DNA of 64,000 bases from Streptomyces sp. NBC_00234 (GTDB taxonomy: Bacteria > Actinomycetota > Actinomycetes > Streptomycetales > Streptomycetaceae), in contig NZ_CP108101.1 of NCBI RefSeq assembly GCF_036195325.1, positions 4,588,001 through 4,652,000 on the forward strand. Direction: 5' to 3'. Positions within the stretch are counted from its first letter, which is position 1, and each line of letters opens with the position of its first letter. The notes under the pieces are model-generated. The model saw only the letters and a list, made by a program, of their open reading frames with translations. It searched no databases and was not told the origin of the DNA. This document shows, piece by piece, positions 48,865-57,321 of the stretch. The position numbers and the translations under genes were made by a program.

Positions 48865-50814
48865 GTGATCACCACCCTCCTTGTCGCCAACCGGGGCGAG
48901 ATCGCCTGCCGGATCTTCCGCACCTGCCGTGAGCTGGGCATCTCCACCGTCGCCGTGTACTCGGACGCGGACGCCGACGCCCTGCACGTACGGGAGGCCG
49001 ACACCGCCGTACGCCTGCCGGGGGCCGCCCCGTCCGACACCTATCTCCGCGGCGACCTCGTCGTCGCCGCCGCGCTCGCCGCGGGCGCCGACGCCGTCCA
49101 CCCCGGGTACGGCTTCCTCTCCGAGAACGCCGGATTCGCCGCCGCCGTGCAGGACGCCGGGCTCCTCTGGGTGGGACCGCCGGTCAAGGCCATCGAGATG
49201 ATGGCGTCCAAGACCCGCGCCAAGGAGCTGATGGCAGCCGCCGACGTACCGCTCCTCGCCCCCGTGGACACGGCCCACGCGACCGACGGCGATCTGCCGC
49301 TGCTGCTCAAGGCGGCGGCGGGCGGCGGCGGGCGCGGCATGCGGATCGTGCGGGACCTGGGCGCGCTGGCCGCCGAGCTGACCGCCGCATCGGCCGAGGC
49401 GACCGCCGCGTTCGGCGACGGCGAGGTCTTCGCCGAGCCGTACGTCGAGCGCGGCCGGCACGTCGAGGTCCAGGTGATGGCCGACGGACACGGGACGGTC
49501 TGGGCGCTCGGCACCAGGGACTGCTCGCTCCAGCGCCGCCACCAGAAAGTGATCGAGGAGGCCCCCGCGCCCGGACTCGACGACGCGCTGAGGGACCGGC
49601 TGCACGACGCCGCGGTCGCCGCCGCGCGGGCCGTCGGGTACCGCGGGGCGGGCACCGTCGAGTTCCTCGTATCGGCCGACGGGCGCCCCTACTTCCTGGA
49701 GATGAACACTCGCCTCCAGGTCGAACACCCGGTGACGGAGGCCGTGTTCGGGCTCGACCTCGTCGCCCTGCAACTGCGGATCGCCGAAGGCGGGCCCCTG
49801 CCGGCGGACGGGCCGCCGCAGCCGCGCGGCCACGCCGTCGAGGCCCGCCTCTACGCCGAGGACCCGGCCCGCGACTGGCAGCCGCAGACCGGAGCACTGC
49901 TCACCCTGGACGTACCCCGGGAACCCGGGCTGCGCCTCGACACCGGGTACACCGGCGGCGACACCATCGGCGTCCACTACGACCCCATGATCGCCAAGGT
50001 CGTCGCCCACGCCCCGACCCGCGCCGAAGCCGTACGCCACCTGGCCCGTGCCCTGGAACGCGCCCGCATCCACGGACCCGCCACCAACCGCGACCTCCTC
50101 GTACGCTCCCTGCGCCACCCGGACTTCGCCGCCGCCCGCCTCGATACCGGCTTCTACGACCGCCACCTGGACGAGCTCACCCAGCGGCCGGACGGCCGCG
50201 AACTCGCCGCCCTCGCCGCCGCCCTCGCGGACGCCGCGGACCGCCGCTCCGGGGACACGGGCCCCGGCCCCGCCCGCTTCGGCGCCTGGCGCAACGTCGC
50301 CTCGCAGCCCCAGACCAAGCGCTACCGCGCCGAACCCGACGGCACCGAGACGGAAGCCTCCTACCGGACCACCCGCAACGGCCCCGTCCCGCTCGCCGAC
50401 GTCCGGGTCGTCGCCGCCCGCCCGGACCGCGTCACTCTCGAAACCGACGGCGTCACACGGCACTTCACCGTCACCGCCCACCAGGACCGGGTGTACGTCG
50501 ACACGGCCACCGGCGCGCACACCTTCACCGCGCTGCCCCGCTTCACCGACCCCGCCGAACGCACCGAACCCGGCTCACTGCTCGCCCCCATGCCCGGCAC
50601 CGTCGTCCGCCTCGCGGACGGCCTCGCACCCGGCGTGGCCGTCGAGGCCGGGCAGCCCCTGATCTGGCTGGAGGCGATGAAGATGGAGCACCGCATCCTC
50701 GCTCCCGCCTCCGGCACCCTCACCGCACTCCACGCCGAACCCGGCCGTCAGGTCGAGGTCGGCGCCCTGCTCGCCGTCGTCACCGATCCCGCAGCACCGG
50801 AGGAGAACGTATGA
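48865..50814 (+). CDS. Acyl-CoA carboxylase biotin carboxylase/BCCP (alpha) subunit
   Basis: 649 residues from a GTG 4 nt after GAGGAC. Biotin carboxylase N-terminus (LLVANRGEIACRIFRTCRELG), ATP-grasp (KAAAGGGGRGMRIV, EMNTRLQVEHPVTE), biotin carboxylase C-domain, then a short linker region and the BCCP domain with the biotinylated lysine K606 in EAMKMEH. It works with the preceding beta subunit. The next gene starts on the ATGA overlap. Confidence 0.94.
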   Translation: MITTLLVANRGEIACRIFRTCRELGISTVAVYSDADADALHVREADTAVRLPGAAPSDTYLRGDLVVAAALAAGADAVHPGYGFLSENAGFAAAVQDAGLLWVGPPVKAIEMMASKTRAKELMAAADVPLLAPVDTAHATDGDLPLLLKAAAGGGGRGMRIVRDLGALAAELTAASAEATAAFGDGEVFAEPYVERGRHVEVQVMADGHGTVWALGTRDCSLQRRHQKVIEEAPAPGLDDALRDRLHDAAVAAARAVGYRGAGTVEFLVSADGRPYFLEMNTRLQVEHPVTEAVFGLDLVALQLRIAEGGPLPADGPPQPRGHAVEARLYAEDPARDWQPQTGALLTLDVPREPGLRLDTGYTGGDTIGVHYDPMIAKVVAHAPTRAEAVRHLARALERARIHGPATNRDLLVRSLRHPDFAAARLDTGFYDRHLDELTQRPDGRELAALAAALADAADRRSGDTGPGPARFGAWRNVASQPQTKRYRAEPDGTETEASYRTTRNGPVPLADVRVVAARPDRVTLETDGVTRHFTVTAHQDRVYVDTATGAHTFTALPRFTDPAERTEPGSLLAPMPGTVVRLADGLAPGVAVEAGQPLIWLEAMKMEHRILAPASGTLTALHAEPGRQVEVGALLAVVTDPAAPEENV

Positions 50815-52007
50815 GCACCGCCCTCGGCACCGAAGAGCACAAGGACCTGCGCGCCGCCGTCGCCGCCCTCGGCAAGCGCTACGGCCGCGACTACATGACC
50901 GCCCTCGTCCGCGACGGGGAGCACCCCCGCGAACTGTGGGCCGAGGCCGCCAAGCTCGGCTACCTCGGGGTGAACCTCCCCGAGGAGTACGGCGGCGGGG
51001 GCGGCGGCATGGCCGAACTGTCCCTCGTGCTCGAAGAGCTGGGCGCGGCCGGCTCGCCCCTGCTGATGATGATCGTCTCGCCGGCCATCTGCGGCACCGT
51101 CATCGCCCGCTTCGGCACGGAGGCCCAGAAGCAGCGCTGGCTCCCCGGCCTCGCCGACGGCAGCATCACCATGGCCTTCGGCATCACCGAGCCCGACGCC
51201 GGGTCCAACTCCCACCGCATCACCACCACCGCCCGCAGGGACGGCGACGAGTGGGTGCTCACCGGGCGCAAGGTCTTCGTCTCCGGAGTCGACATAGCCG
51301 AGGCGACCCTGATCGTCGGCCGCACCGAGGACGCCCGCTCCGGCAAGCTCAAGCCCTGCCTCTTCATCGTGCCGCGCGACGCACCCGGCTTCGGGCGCTC
51401 GCCGATCGACATGGAACTCCAGGCGCCGGAGAAGCAGTTCGAGCTGGTCCTCGACGACGTACGGCTGCCCGCCGACGCCCTCGTGGGAGGGGGTACCTCC
51501 CGCTCGAGCGAAGCCGAGAGTGGGGGAGAGGACGCGGGGCTGCTCCAGCTGTTCGCCGGGCTGAACCCCGAGCGCATCATGACCGCCGCGTTCGCCCTCG
51601 GCATGGGCCGCTACGCGATCGCCCGCGCCGTGGACTACGCCCGCACCCGCCAGGTGTGGAAGGAACCCATCGGCGCCCACCAGGCCATCGCCCACCCGCT
51701 CGCCCAGTCCCACATCGAACTGGAACTGGCCCGGCTCATGATGCAGAAGGCCGCGCGGCTCTACGACGAGGGCGACGACATGGGCGCGGGCGAGGCCGCG
51801 AACATGGCGAAGTACGCCGCCGCCGAAGCCTGCGTGAGGGCCGTCGACCAGGCCGTCCACACCCTCGGCGGCAACGGGCTCACCCGCGAGTACGGCCTCG
51901 CGTCGCTCGTCACGGCGGCGCGCGTCGCCCGGATCGCCCCCGTCAGCCGGGAGATGATCCTCAACTACGTCTCCCACCAGTCGCTGGGACTGCCCAAGTC
52001 GTACTGA
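50811..52007 (+). CDS. Acyl-CoA dehydrogenase (citronellyl-CoA dehydrogenase-like position)
   Basis: 398 residues. FAD-binding motifs MAFGITEPDAGSN and VSGVDIAEATLIVG, C-terminal helical domain with ARTRQVWKEPIGAHQAIAHPLAQ and LGGNGLTREYG. It introduces the alpha-beta double bond before carboxylation. Odd: between ADALV and EDAGLLQLFAG about 14 residues (GGGTSRSSEAESGG) are inserted, encoded by an interspersed repeat at 51483-51528; other family members run straight from DALVG to DEDAGLL. The insert lies on a surface loop after the beta-domain, so activity may survive. Confidence 0.93.
   Translation: MSTALGTEEHKDLRAAVAALGKRYGRDYMTALVRDGEHPRELWAEAAKLGYLGVNLPEEYGGGGGGMAELSLVLEELGAAGSPLLMMIVSPAICGTVIARFGTEAQKQRWLPGLADGSITMAFGITEPDAGSNSHRITTTARRDGDEWVLTGRKVFVSGVDIAEATLIVGRTEDARSGKLKPCLFIVPRDAPGFGRSPIDMELQAPEKQFELVLDDVRLPADALVGGGTSRSSEAESGGEDAGLLQLFAGLNPERIMTAAFALGMGRYAIARAVDYARTRQVWKEPIGAHQAIAHPLAQSHIELELARLMMQKAARLYDEGDDMGAGEAANMAKYAAAEACVRAVDQAVHTLGGNGLTREYGLASLVTAARVARIAPVSREMILNYVSHQSLGLPKSY
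51483..51528 (+). repeat. Interspersed palindromic repeat inserted in frame in the dehydrogenase gene
   Basis: The segment begins GTGGGAGGGGGTACCTCCC (GGGAGG/CCTCCC inverted repeat), then CGCTCGAGCG (palindrome), then AAGCCGAGAGTGGGGGAG. This is a recurring intergenic sequence type in Streptomyces as I recall it. Here it adds 42 nt in frame without a stop. I find no second full copy in the window. Confidence 0.7.
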
Positions 52008-52077
52008 CGGCGGACGGTCGCGTCCAGGGGCTCCCCAAGCGGTACGGCAGGCGCGATTCTGGCACTCCGCACCTGTG

Positions 52078-52101
52078 GAAACACCCGTCGAAACACCGGT
52101 C
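52078..52101 (+). repeat. 12-bp tandem direct repeat before the CoA ligase
   Basis: GAAACACCCGTC and GAAACACCGGTC lie side by side (11 of 12 identical), 14 nt before the CoA ligase start, in the only sizeable gap (107 bp) of the operon. It may mark a secondary promoter or regulator site. The AAGGGGAC ribosome site follows directly. Confidence 0.5.
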
Positions 52102-52114
52102 GAAGGGGACTGTC

Positions 52115-53725
52115 ATGGTGTTCAGCAGCGAGTACGCAGACGTTACGGCCCTCGAAGTGCCCATCCACGAAGCCGTACTCGGCCAGGCCGCCGAGTTCGG
52201 CGACACCGTCGCCCTGGTCGACGGGACGAACGGCCTCACGGTCACGTACGCCCAGCTCGACACCTTCCACCGGCGCATCGCGGCGGCCCTCGCCGAAGCG
52301 GGACTGCGCAAGGGCGACGTCCTCGCCCTGCACAGCCCGAACACCATCGCCTACCCGGCCGTCTTCTACGGGGCGACCAGGGCCGGGGCCGCCGTCACCA
52401 CCGTCCACCCGCTCGCCACCGCCGAGGAGTTCGCCAAACAGCTCGACGACTCCGGGGCGCGCTGGATCGTCACCATCTCCCTGCTCCTGGACACCGCGCG
52501 CAAGGCCGCCGCGCTCGCCGGCTCCGTCCGGGAGATCTTCGTCTGCGACCAGGCGGAAGGGCACACCTCCGTCCTCGACATGCTCGGCTCCACCGCCCCC
52601 GAACCCCAGGTGGCGATCGACCCCGTCGAGGACATCGCCGCCCTCCCGTACTCCTCGGGCACCACCGGCGCCCCCAAGGGCGTCATGCTCACCCACCGCT
52701 CCATCGCCACCAACCTGGAACAGCTGCGCCCCTTCATTCCGATGGGCCCCGGCGACAGCATCCTTGCCGTGCTGCCGTTCTTTCACATTTATGGGTTGAC
52801 GGCTCTGATGAACGCCCCGCTGCGCTGCGGCGCCACCGTCGTGGTGCTGCCCCGCTTCGACCTCGCCCAGTTCCTCGGCGCGATCGAGAAGCACCGCATC
52901 AGCGGGCTGTACGTGGCCCCGCCGATCGTTCTCGCCCTCGCCAAGCACCCCTCCGTCGGGGAGTACGACCTGTCCTCGCTGGAGTACATCGTCAGCGCCG
53001 CCGCACCCCTGGACGCCGGCCTCGCCACCGCCTGCTCCGCCCGCCTCGGCCTGCCGCCCGTCCGCCAGGCGTACGGCATGACCGAGCTCTCGCCCGGCAC
53101 CCACGTCGTCCCGCTGGCCGCCGACAACCCGCCGGCCGGAGCCGTCGGGAAGCTGCTCCCCAACACCGAGATGCGGATCGTGGCCATCGACGACCCCGGC
53201 AAGGACGTCGGCACCGGAACCGACGGCGAAGTCCTCATCCGCGGCCCGCAGGTGATGAAGGGCTACCTCGGCCGCCCCGAAGCCACCGCCGACATGATCG
53301 ACAGCGAGGGCTGGCTGCACACCGGGGACATCGGGCGCGTCGACGAGGAGGGCTGGCTCTTCGTCGTCGACCGGGTGAAGGAACTGATCAAGTACAAGGG
53401 CTACCAGGTCGCCCCCGCCGAGCTGGAGGCGCTGCTCCTGGGCCACGAACGGATCGCCGACGCCGCGGTCATCGGGGTGTACGACGCCGAGGGCAACGAG
53501 GTCCCCAAGGCGTACCTGGTGCGCCGGCCGTCCGACGGGGACCACGACGATCCGACGGCGGAGGACATCATGGCCTACGTCGCCGAGCGCGTCTCCCCGT
53601 ACAAGAAGGTGCGGCAGGCCGAGTTCGTCGACGCCGTACCCCGCGCGGCGTCCGGGAAGATCCTGCGGCGCGAACTGCGCGACCGCGAGAAGCCCCCCAC
53701 CCCTGATGAGGAGAGCACCGCATGA
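52115..53725 (+). CDS. Acyl-CoA synthetase, 4-coumarate-CoA ligase type
   Basis: 536 residues of the ANL superfamily. ATP loop YSSGTTGAPKG, AYGMTELS (A5), GWLHTGDIG (A7), hinge DRVKELIKYKGYQVAP (A8) and catalytic lysine K515 in ASGKILRREL (A10). It activates a free carboxylic acid to its CoA thioester; in this context that could be citronellic or geranic acid, supplying the substrate for the dehydrogenase and carboxylase. AAGGGGAC is 6 nt upstream of the ATG. Confidence 0.93.
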   Translation: MVFSSEYADVTALEVPIHEAVLGQAAEFGDTVALVDGTNGLTVTYAQLDTFHRRIAAALAEAGLRKGDVLALHSPNTIAYPAVFYGATRAGAAVTTVHPLATAEEFAKQLDDSGARWIVTISLLLDTARKAAALAGSVREIFVCDQAEGHTSVLDMLGSTAPEPQVAIDPVEDIAALPYSSGTTGAPKGVMLTHRSIATNLEQLRPFIPMGPGDSILAVLPFFHIYGLTALMNAPLRCGATVVVLPRFDLAQFLGAIEKHRISGLYVAPPIVLALAKHPSVGEYDLSSLEYIVSAAAPLDAGLATACSARLGLPPVRQAYGMTELSPGTHVVPLAADNPPAGAVGKLLPNTEMRIVAIDDPGKDVGTGTDGEVLIRGPQVMKGYLGRPEATADMIDSEGWLHTGDIGRVDEEGWLFVVDRVKELIKYKGYQVAPAELEALLLGHERIADAAVIGVYDAEGNEVPKAYLVRRPSDGDHDDPTAEDIMAYVAERVSPYKKVRQAEFVDAVPRAASGKILRRELRDREKPPTPDEESTA

Positions 53726-54456
53726 CCCTCGCCGCCCCGACGCACACCCAGGGCATCACCACCCTCACCCTCGACTCACCGGCGAACCGCAACGCGCTCT
53801 CCGCGCGGCTCGTCGGTGAACTCGGCGAAGCCCTGGACGCGTGCGCGGCCGACGACACCGTACGGGCGGTCGTCCTCACCCACACCGGCACCACCTTCTG
53901 CGCCGGTGCGGACCTGACGGGACCGCCCGACCCGGCGGCGTTCGTCGCGCTCATGCGCCGGATCGTCGCCCTGTCCAAACCGGTGGTCGCCCGGGTCACC
54001 GGACACGTCCGGGCCGGCGGCCTCGGGCTGCTGAGCGCCTGCGACATCTCGGTGGCCGGGCCGGACGCCTCGTTCGCCCTCACCGAGTCCCGCCTCGGCC
54101 TAGCCCCCGCGGTCATCTCACTGCCCCTGCTGGCCCGCACGGACCAGCGCGCCGCCGCCCGCTACTTCCTCACCGGCGAACGGTTCGACGCCACGGAAGC
54201 CGCCCGCACCGGATTCGTCACGCTGGCCGCGGAGGACGTGGACAAGGCGCTCGAACCGGTACTGGACGGACTGCGCAGGGCCTCGCCGCAAGGGCTGCGG
54301 GCATCCAAGGAGCTGGTCACGGCTACTGTGCTGAAGGATTTCGACCAGTACGCCGAAGACCTCATCGCCCGCTCGGCAGCCCTCTTCGCCTCAGCCGAGG
54401 CACGGGAAGGGATGACGGCCTTCCTCGAACGACGGGACCCCGCATGGGTGTTGTGA
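53722..54456 (+). CDS. Enoyl-CoA hydratase/isomerase family protein
   Basis: 244 residues with the crotonase fold: first oxyanion loop FCAGADL, second GHVRAGGLGLLSACDISVA, and C-terminal helices. It starts on an ATGA overlap with the ligase gene. It should hydrate the enoyl-CoA made in the pathway, the position of AtuE in Pseudomonas. The segment LGLAPAVISLPLLARTDQRAA covers the usual catalytic region, but the common acidic residue is not obvious. Confidence 0.9.
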   Translation: MTLAAPTHTQGITTLTLDSPANRNALSARLVGELGEALDACAADDTVRAVVLTHTGTTFCAGADLTGPPDPAAFVALMRRIVALSKPVVARVTGHVRAGGLGLLSACDISVAGPDASFALTESRLGLAPAVISLPLLARTDQRAAARYFLTGERFDATEAARTGFVTLAAEDVDKALEPVLDGLRRASPQGLRASKELVTATVLKDFDQYAEDLIARSAALFASAEAREGMTAFLERRDPAWVL

Positions 54457-55031
54457 CACCCCCGAAGACACCGAAGCAGGACCGGAGCCGCGCCACCCGC
54501 CTGCGACTCCTCGAAGCGGCCGTCGCCTGCCTCGCCGAACACGGCTGGGCGGGCTCCACGGTCTCCGTCGTCGCCGAACGCGCCGGGGTGTCGCGCGGGG
54601 CTGCCCAGCACCACTTCCCGACCCGCGAGGACCTCTTCACCGCGGCCGTCGAATACGTCGCCGAGGAACGCTCCGCGGCCCTGCGCGCCCTGCCCGTGCA
54701 GGGCCGCACGGAGGTCGTCGCCGCCCTCGTCGACCTCTACACCGGACCGCTCTTCCGCGCCGCGCTCCAGCTCTGGGTCGCCGCGTCCAACGAGGAACAG
54801 CTCCGCCCCCGCGTCACCGAACTCGAAGCCCGCGTCGGCCGCGAGACCCACCGCATCGCCGTCGGACTCCTCGGCGCCGACGAGGAGAGGCCGGGCGTGC
54901 GCGAGACCGTCCAGGGACTCCTGGACATGGCCCGCGGCCTCGGCCTCGCCAACCTCCTGACCGACGACACGGCACGCCGCCGCAGGGTCGTCACCCAGTG
55001 GGCGGCCCTGCTGGACGGCGTGCTCGACTGA
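54444..55031 (+). CDS. TetR-family regulator of the atu-like operon
   Basis: 195 residues. Helix-turn-helix (about 17-62: LLEAAVACLAEHGWAGSTVSVVAERAGVSRGAAQHHFPTRE) and a helical ligand domain. The ATG at 54444 overlaps the hydratase gene by 13 bp; a GTG at 54453 is possible. As last gene of the operon it probably autoregulates the whole unit through the 44681-44694 palindrome, with an acyl-CoA as inducer. It is convergent with citrate synthase 2, 27 bp apart. Confidence 0.92.
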   Translation: MGVVTPPKTPKQDRSRATRLRLLEAAVACLAEHGWAGSTVSVVAERAGVSRGAAQHHFPTREDLFTAAVEYVAEERSAALRALPVQGRTEVVAALVDLYTGPLFRAALQLWVAASNEEQLRPRVTELEARVGRETHRIAVGLLGADEERPGVRETVQGLLDMARGLGLANLLTDDTARRRRVVTQWAALLDGVLD

Positions 55032-55058
55032 CCGGAGCAGGTTCCCCGGCCCGCGGCG

Positions 55059-56168
55059 TCAGTTCCCCAGATCCGCGATCTGGTCGTAGCCACCGATCTC
55101 ACGCGGGTCACGCGTCCCCGGGCCGATGTACGTGGCCGACGGACGCACCAGCCGGCCCGTCCGCTTCTGTTCCAGGATGTGCGCCGACCAGCCCGCCGTA
55201 CGGGCACAGGTGAACATCGACGTGAACATGTGCGCCGGAACCTCCGCGAAGTCCAGCACGATCGCCGCCCAGAACTCCACGTTCGTCGCGAGCACCCGGT
55301 CCGGGCGCCGCGCGTGCAGCTCCTCCAGGGCGGCCTTCTCCAGTGCCTCGGCGACCTCGAAGCGGGGCGCGGCCAGTTCCTTCGCCGTACGCCGCAGCAC
55401 GCGCGCCCGCGGGTCCTCCGCCCGGTACACCCGGTGCCCGAAGCCCATCAGACGCTCACCCTTGTCCAGGGCCTGCTTCACGTACGCCGACGCGTCGCCG
55501 GTCCGCTCGATCTCCTCGATCATGCCGAGGACCCGGGACGGGGCGCCGCCGTGCAGCGGACCCGACATCGCGCCCACCGCGCCGGACAGCGCCGCCGCCA
55601 CGTCGGCGCCGGTCGAGGCGATGACGCGGGCGGTGAAGGTGGAGGCGTTCATGCCGTGCTCGGCGGCCGAGGTCCAGTAGGCGTCGACGGCCTTCACGTG
55701 CTTCGGGTCCGGCTCGCCGCGCCAGCGGATCATGAAGCGCTCGACGACGGACTCCGCCTTGTCGATCTCGCTCTGCGGCACCATCGCGAGCCCCTGGCCG
55801 CGCGCCGACTGGGCGACGTACGACAGGGCCATCACCGCGGCCCGCGCCAGATCGTCGCGCGCCGTGCGCTCGTCGATGTCCAGCAGCGGCTTGAGGCCCC
55901 ACACGGGCGCCAGCATGGCCAGGGCGGACTGCACGTCCACCCGGATGTCACCGGAGTGGACGGGGATCGGGAAGGGCTCGGCGGGCGGCAGGCCGGGGTT
56001 GAACGCCCCGTCCACCAGCAGGCCCCAGACATTGCCGAAGGACACATGGCCGACGAGGTCCTCGATGTCGACGCCGCGGTAGCGGAGCGAGCCGCCTTCC
56101 TTGTCCGGTTCGGCGATCTCCGTTTCGAACGCGACGACTCCCTCGAGTCCGGGTACGAAGGCGGACAT
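55059..56168 (-). CDS. citA: Citrate synthase 2
   Basis: 369 residues, the shorter actinobacterial citrate synthase. It condenses oxaloacetate and acetyl-CoA. Catalytic histidines lie in GPLHGGAPSRV and GFGHRVYRAEDPRA, and an acidic residue in the VLATNVEFWAAIVLDFA region. The ATG at 56168 has GGGAG 7 nt upstream. It diverges from pdxH with a 218-bp gap. Confidence 0.93.
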   Translation of the reverse strand: MSAFVPGLEGVVAFETEIAEPDKEGGSLRYRGVDIEDLVGHVSFGNVWGLLVDGAFNPGLPPAEPFPIPVHSGDIRVDVQSALAMLAPVWGLKPLLDIDERTARDDLARAAVMALSYVAQSARGQGLAMVPQSEIDKAESVVERFMIRWRGEPDPKHVKAVDAYWTSAAEHGMNASTFTARVIASTGADVAAALSGAVGAMSGPLHGGAPSRVLGMIEEIERTGDASAYVKQALDKGERLMGFGHRVYRAEDPRARVLRRTAKELAAPRFEVAEALEKAALEELHARRPDRVLATNVEFWAAIVLDFAEVPAHMFTSMFTCARTAGWSAHILEQKRTGRLVRPSATYIGPGTRDPREIGGYDQIADLGN

Positions 56169-56183
56169 GGGGCGGCTCCCTCA

Positions 56184-56207
56184 GTTCGGCGGCTGGTTCG
56201 GCGGCTG
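56184..56207. repeat. 12-bp tandem repeat in the citA-pdxH gap
   Basis: GTTCGGCGGCTG is repeated exactly twice in tandem, immediately upstream of the citrate synthase ribosome site. The same 218-bp gap also contains CCAAGATATTGG (56261-56272), a symmetric A/T-rich site that may be an operator. Nothing else is evident there. Confidence 0.6.
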
Positions 56208-56386
56208 TGCGGCGACTGGATTTCGGAACGTCGGCTGTACGAAGGCCACAGGGGCCTGCCCCAAGATATTGGCGGGTTCCCACGATGCGGGGAAGCGTGA
56301 CATCCGGCACAGGGCCCCATTTCGCCGGTGGACGGTTACGACACCTCCCCGCCGGGCACACTCGGCCCCTGCGGCAGGATGGCCCC

Positions 56387-57094
56387 GTGCCCACCCCAGA
56401 CTCCTCACCCTCCTCCGCTCGCACCCCTCGTCACGATTGCACCACCGATCCGGCCGTGATGCGCGAGCACTACCGCTCCGAGGACTTCACCGAGAAGGAC
56501 CTCGCCGCCGACCCGATGGACCAGTTCGCCCACTGGTTCAGCCAGGTCGCAGCGGGCGGCGTGCTCCACGAGCCGAACGCGATGGTGGTCTCCACGGCCA
56601 CACCCGAGGGCCGACCGTCCTCCCGCACCGTGCTGCTCAAGCAGTACGACGGGCGGGGCTTCGTCTTCTTCACCAACTACGACTCCCGCAAGGGCCGTGA
56701 ACTGGCGGCCAACCCGTACGTCTCGCTGCTCTTCCCCTGGCACCCGATGGCCCGCCAGGTCATCGTCACCGGCAGCGCGGCCCGCGTCAGCCGCGAGGAG
56801 ACGGTCGCCTACTTCCGCACCCGCCCCCACGGCTCCCAGCTGGGTGCCTGGGCGAGCGAGCAGTCGACGGTGGTCGGCTCCCGCAAGGAGCTCATCGACC
56901 GCTACGAGGAACTGGCCGCCCGCTACCCGGAGGGCGAGAAGGTCCCGGCGCCCCCGCACTGGGGCGGCTTCCGCGTCGTACCGGACACGATCGAGTTCTG
57001 GCAGGGCCACGCGAACCGCCTCCACGACCGCCTGCGCTACGTGCGCTCCACCGAGGACCCGGCCGCCTGGCACGTCGAACGCCTCTGCCCGTAG
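56387..57094 (+). CDS. pdxH: Pyridoxamine 5'-phosphate oxidase
   Basis: 235 residues from a GTG at 56387. FMN enzyme that makes pyridoxal phosphate from PNP or PMP. Signature segments: MREHYRSEDFTEKDLAADPMDQFAHWF, RTVLLKQYDGRGFVFFTNYDSRKG, SRKEL, and C-terminal PDTIEFWQGHANRLHDRLRY. CAGGAT ends 6 nt before the GTG with no ribosome site, again leaderless-like. The long upstream frame is a shadow of the promoter region. Confidence 0.95.
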   Translation: MPTPDSSPSSARTPRHDCTTDPAVMREHYRSEDFTEKDLAADPMDQFAHWFSQVAAGGVLHEPNAMVVSTATPEGRPSSRTVLLKQYDGRGFVFFTNYDSRKGRELAANPYVSLLFPWHPMARQVIVTGSAARVSREETVAYFRTRPHGSQLGAWASEQSTVVGSRKELIDRYEELAARYPEGEKVPAPPHWGGFRVVPDTIEFWQGHANRLHDRLRYVRSTEDPAAWHVERLCP

Positions 57095-57118
57095 GGCCCG
57101 CGTTCCCGGCCCGGACAT

Positions 57119-57315
57119 GCAGAAACCCGCAGGCTCTGGTCCCTCCTTGCGGAGGAGCCGGCCGGACTTACCGGCGAGCCTGCGGGTCGGTGACTGCTTG
57201 GTTTTCGGCAGACAGCCTGCCGAGGTGCACAGTGTGCGACGACGGGCTGTCAGCCCGCAGCCACCTCACGAATCCGATAAGACTGCACTTTTCGGATCAC
57301 CTCCTTTCAACGTGT
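57119..57315 (-). ncRNA. Putative structured RNA/leader-peptide gene antisense to the pdxH downstream region
   Basis: Not a known family to me. A promoter at 57322-57350 would start a minus-strand transcript at about 57315. Its first bases contain GAAAGGAGGTGATCC (57308-57294), a perfect 15-nt match to the 16S anti-Shine-Dalgarno tail, followed 11 nt after GGAGG by a GTG-started 12-codon frame (57288-57250: VQSYRIREVAAG). Further on are GCGGGCTGACAGCCCG and GGCAGGCTGTCTGCC hairpins and finally a 12-bp closing stem and TTTCT. It could be a leader-peptide attenuator, a small RNA, or a small-protein gene whose downstream part is lost. Confidence 0.5.
57125..57187. terminator. Long-range hairpin shared by pdxH and the opposite transcript
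   Basis: ACCCGCAGGCTC (57125-57136) pairs perfectly with GAGCCTGCGGGT (57176-57187). Inside are a second hairpin CCCTCCTTGCGGAGG and CCGGCCGG. On the minus strand the stem is followed by TTTCT. It starts about 30 nt after the pdxH stop and probably ends transcription from both sides. Confidence 0.7.
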
Positions 57316-57321
57316 ACCCCC

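Noticed and set aside
51990..52043. Duplication of the dehydrogenase C-terminus (CCCAAGTCGTAC and CCCCAAGCGGTAC)
   Set aside because: The similarity covers only about 15 nt with mismatches; it may be a small relic, but chance is equally likely.
57294..57308. Match to the 3' end of 16S rRNA on the plus strand
   Set aside because: Only 15 nt match and no rRNA sequence precedes it; the complement is better read as an extended Shine-Dalgarno on the minus strand.
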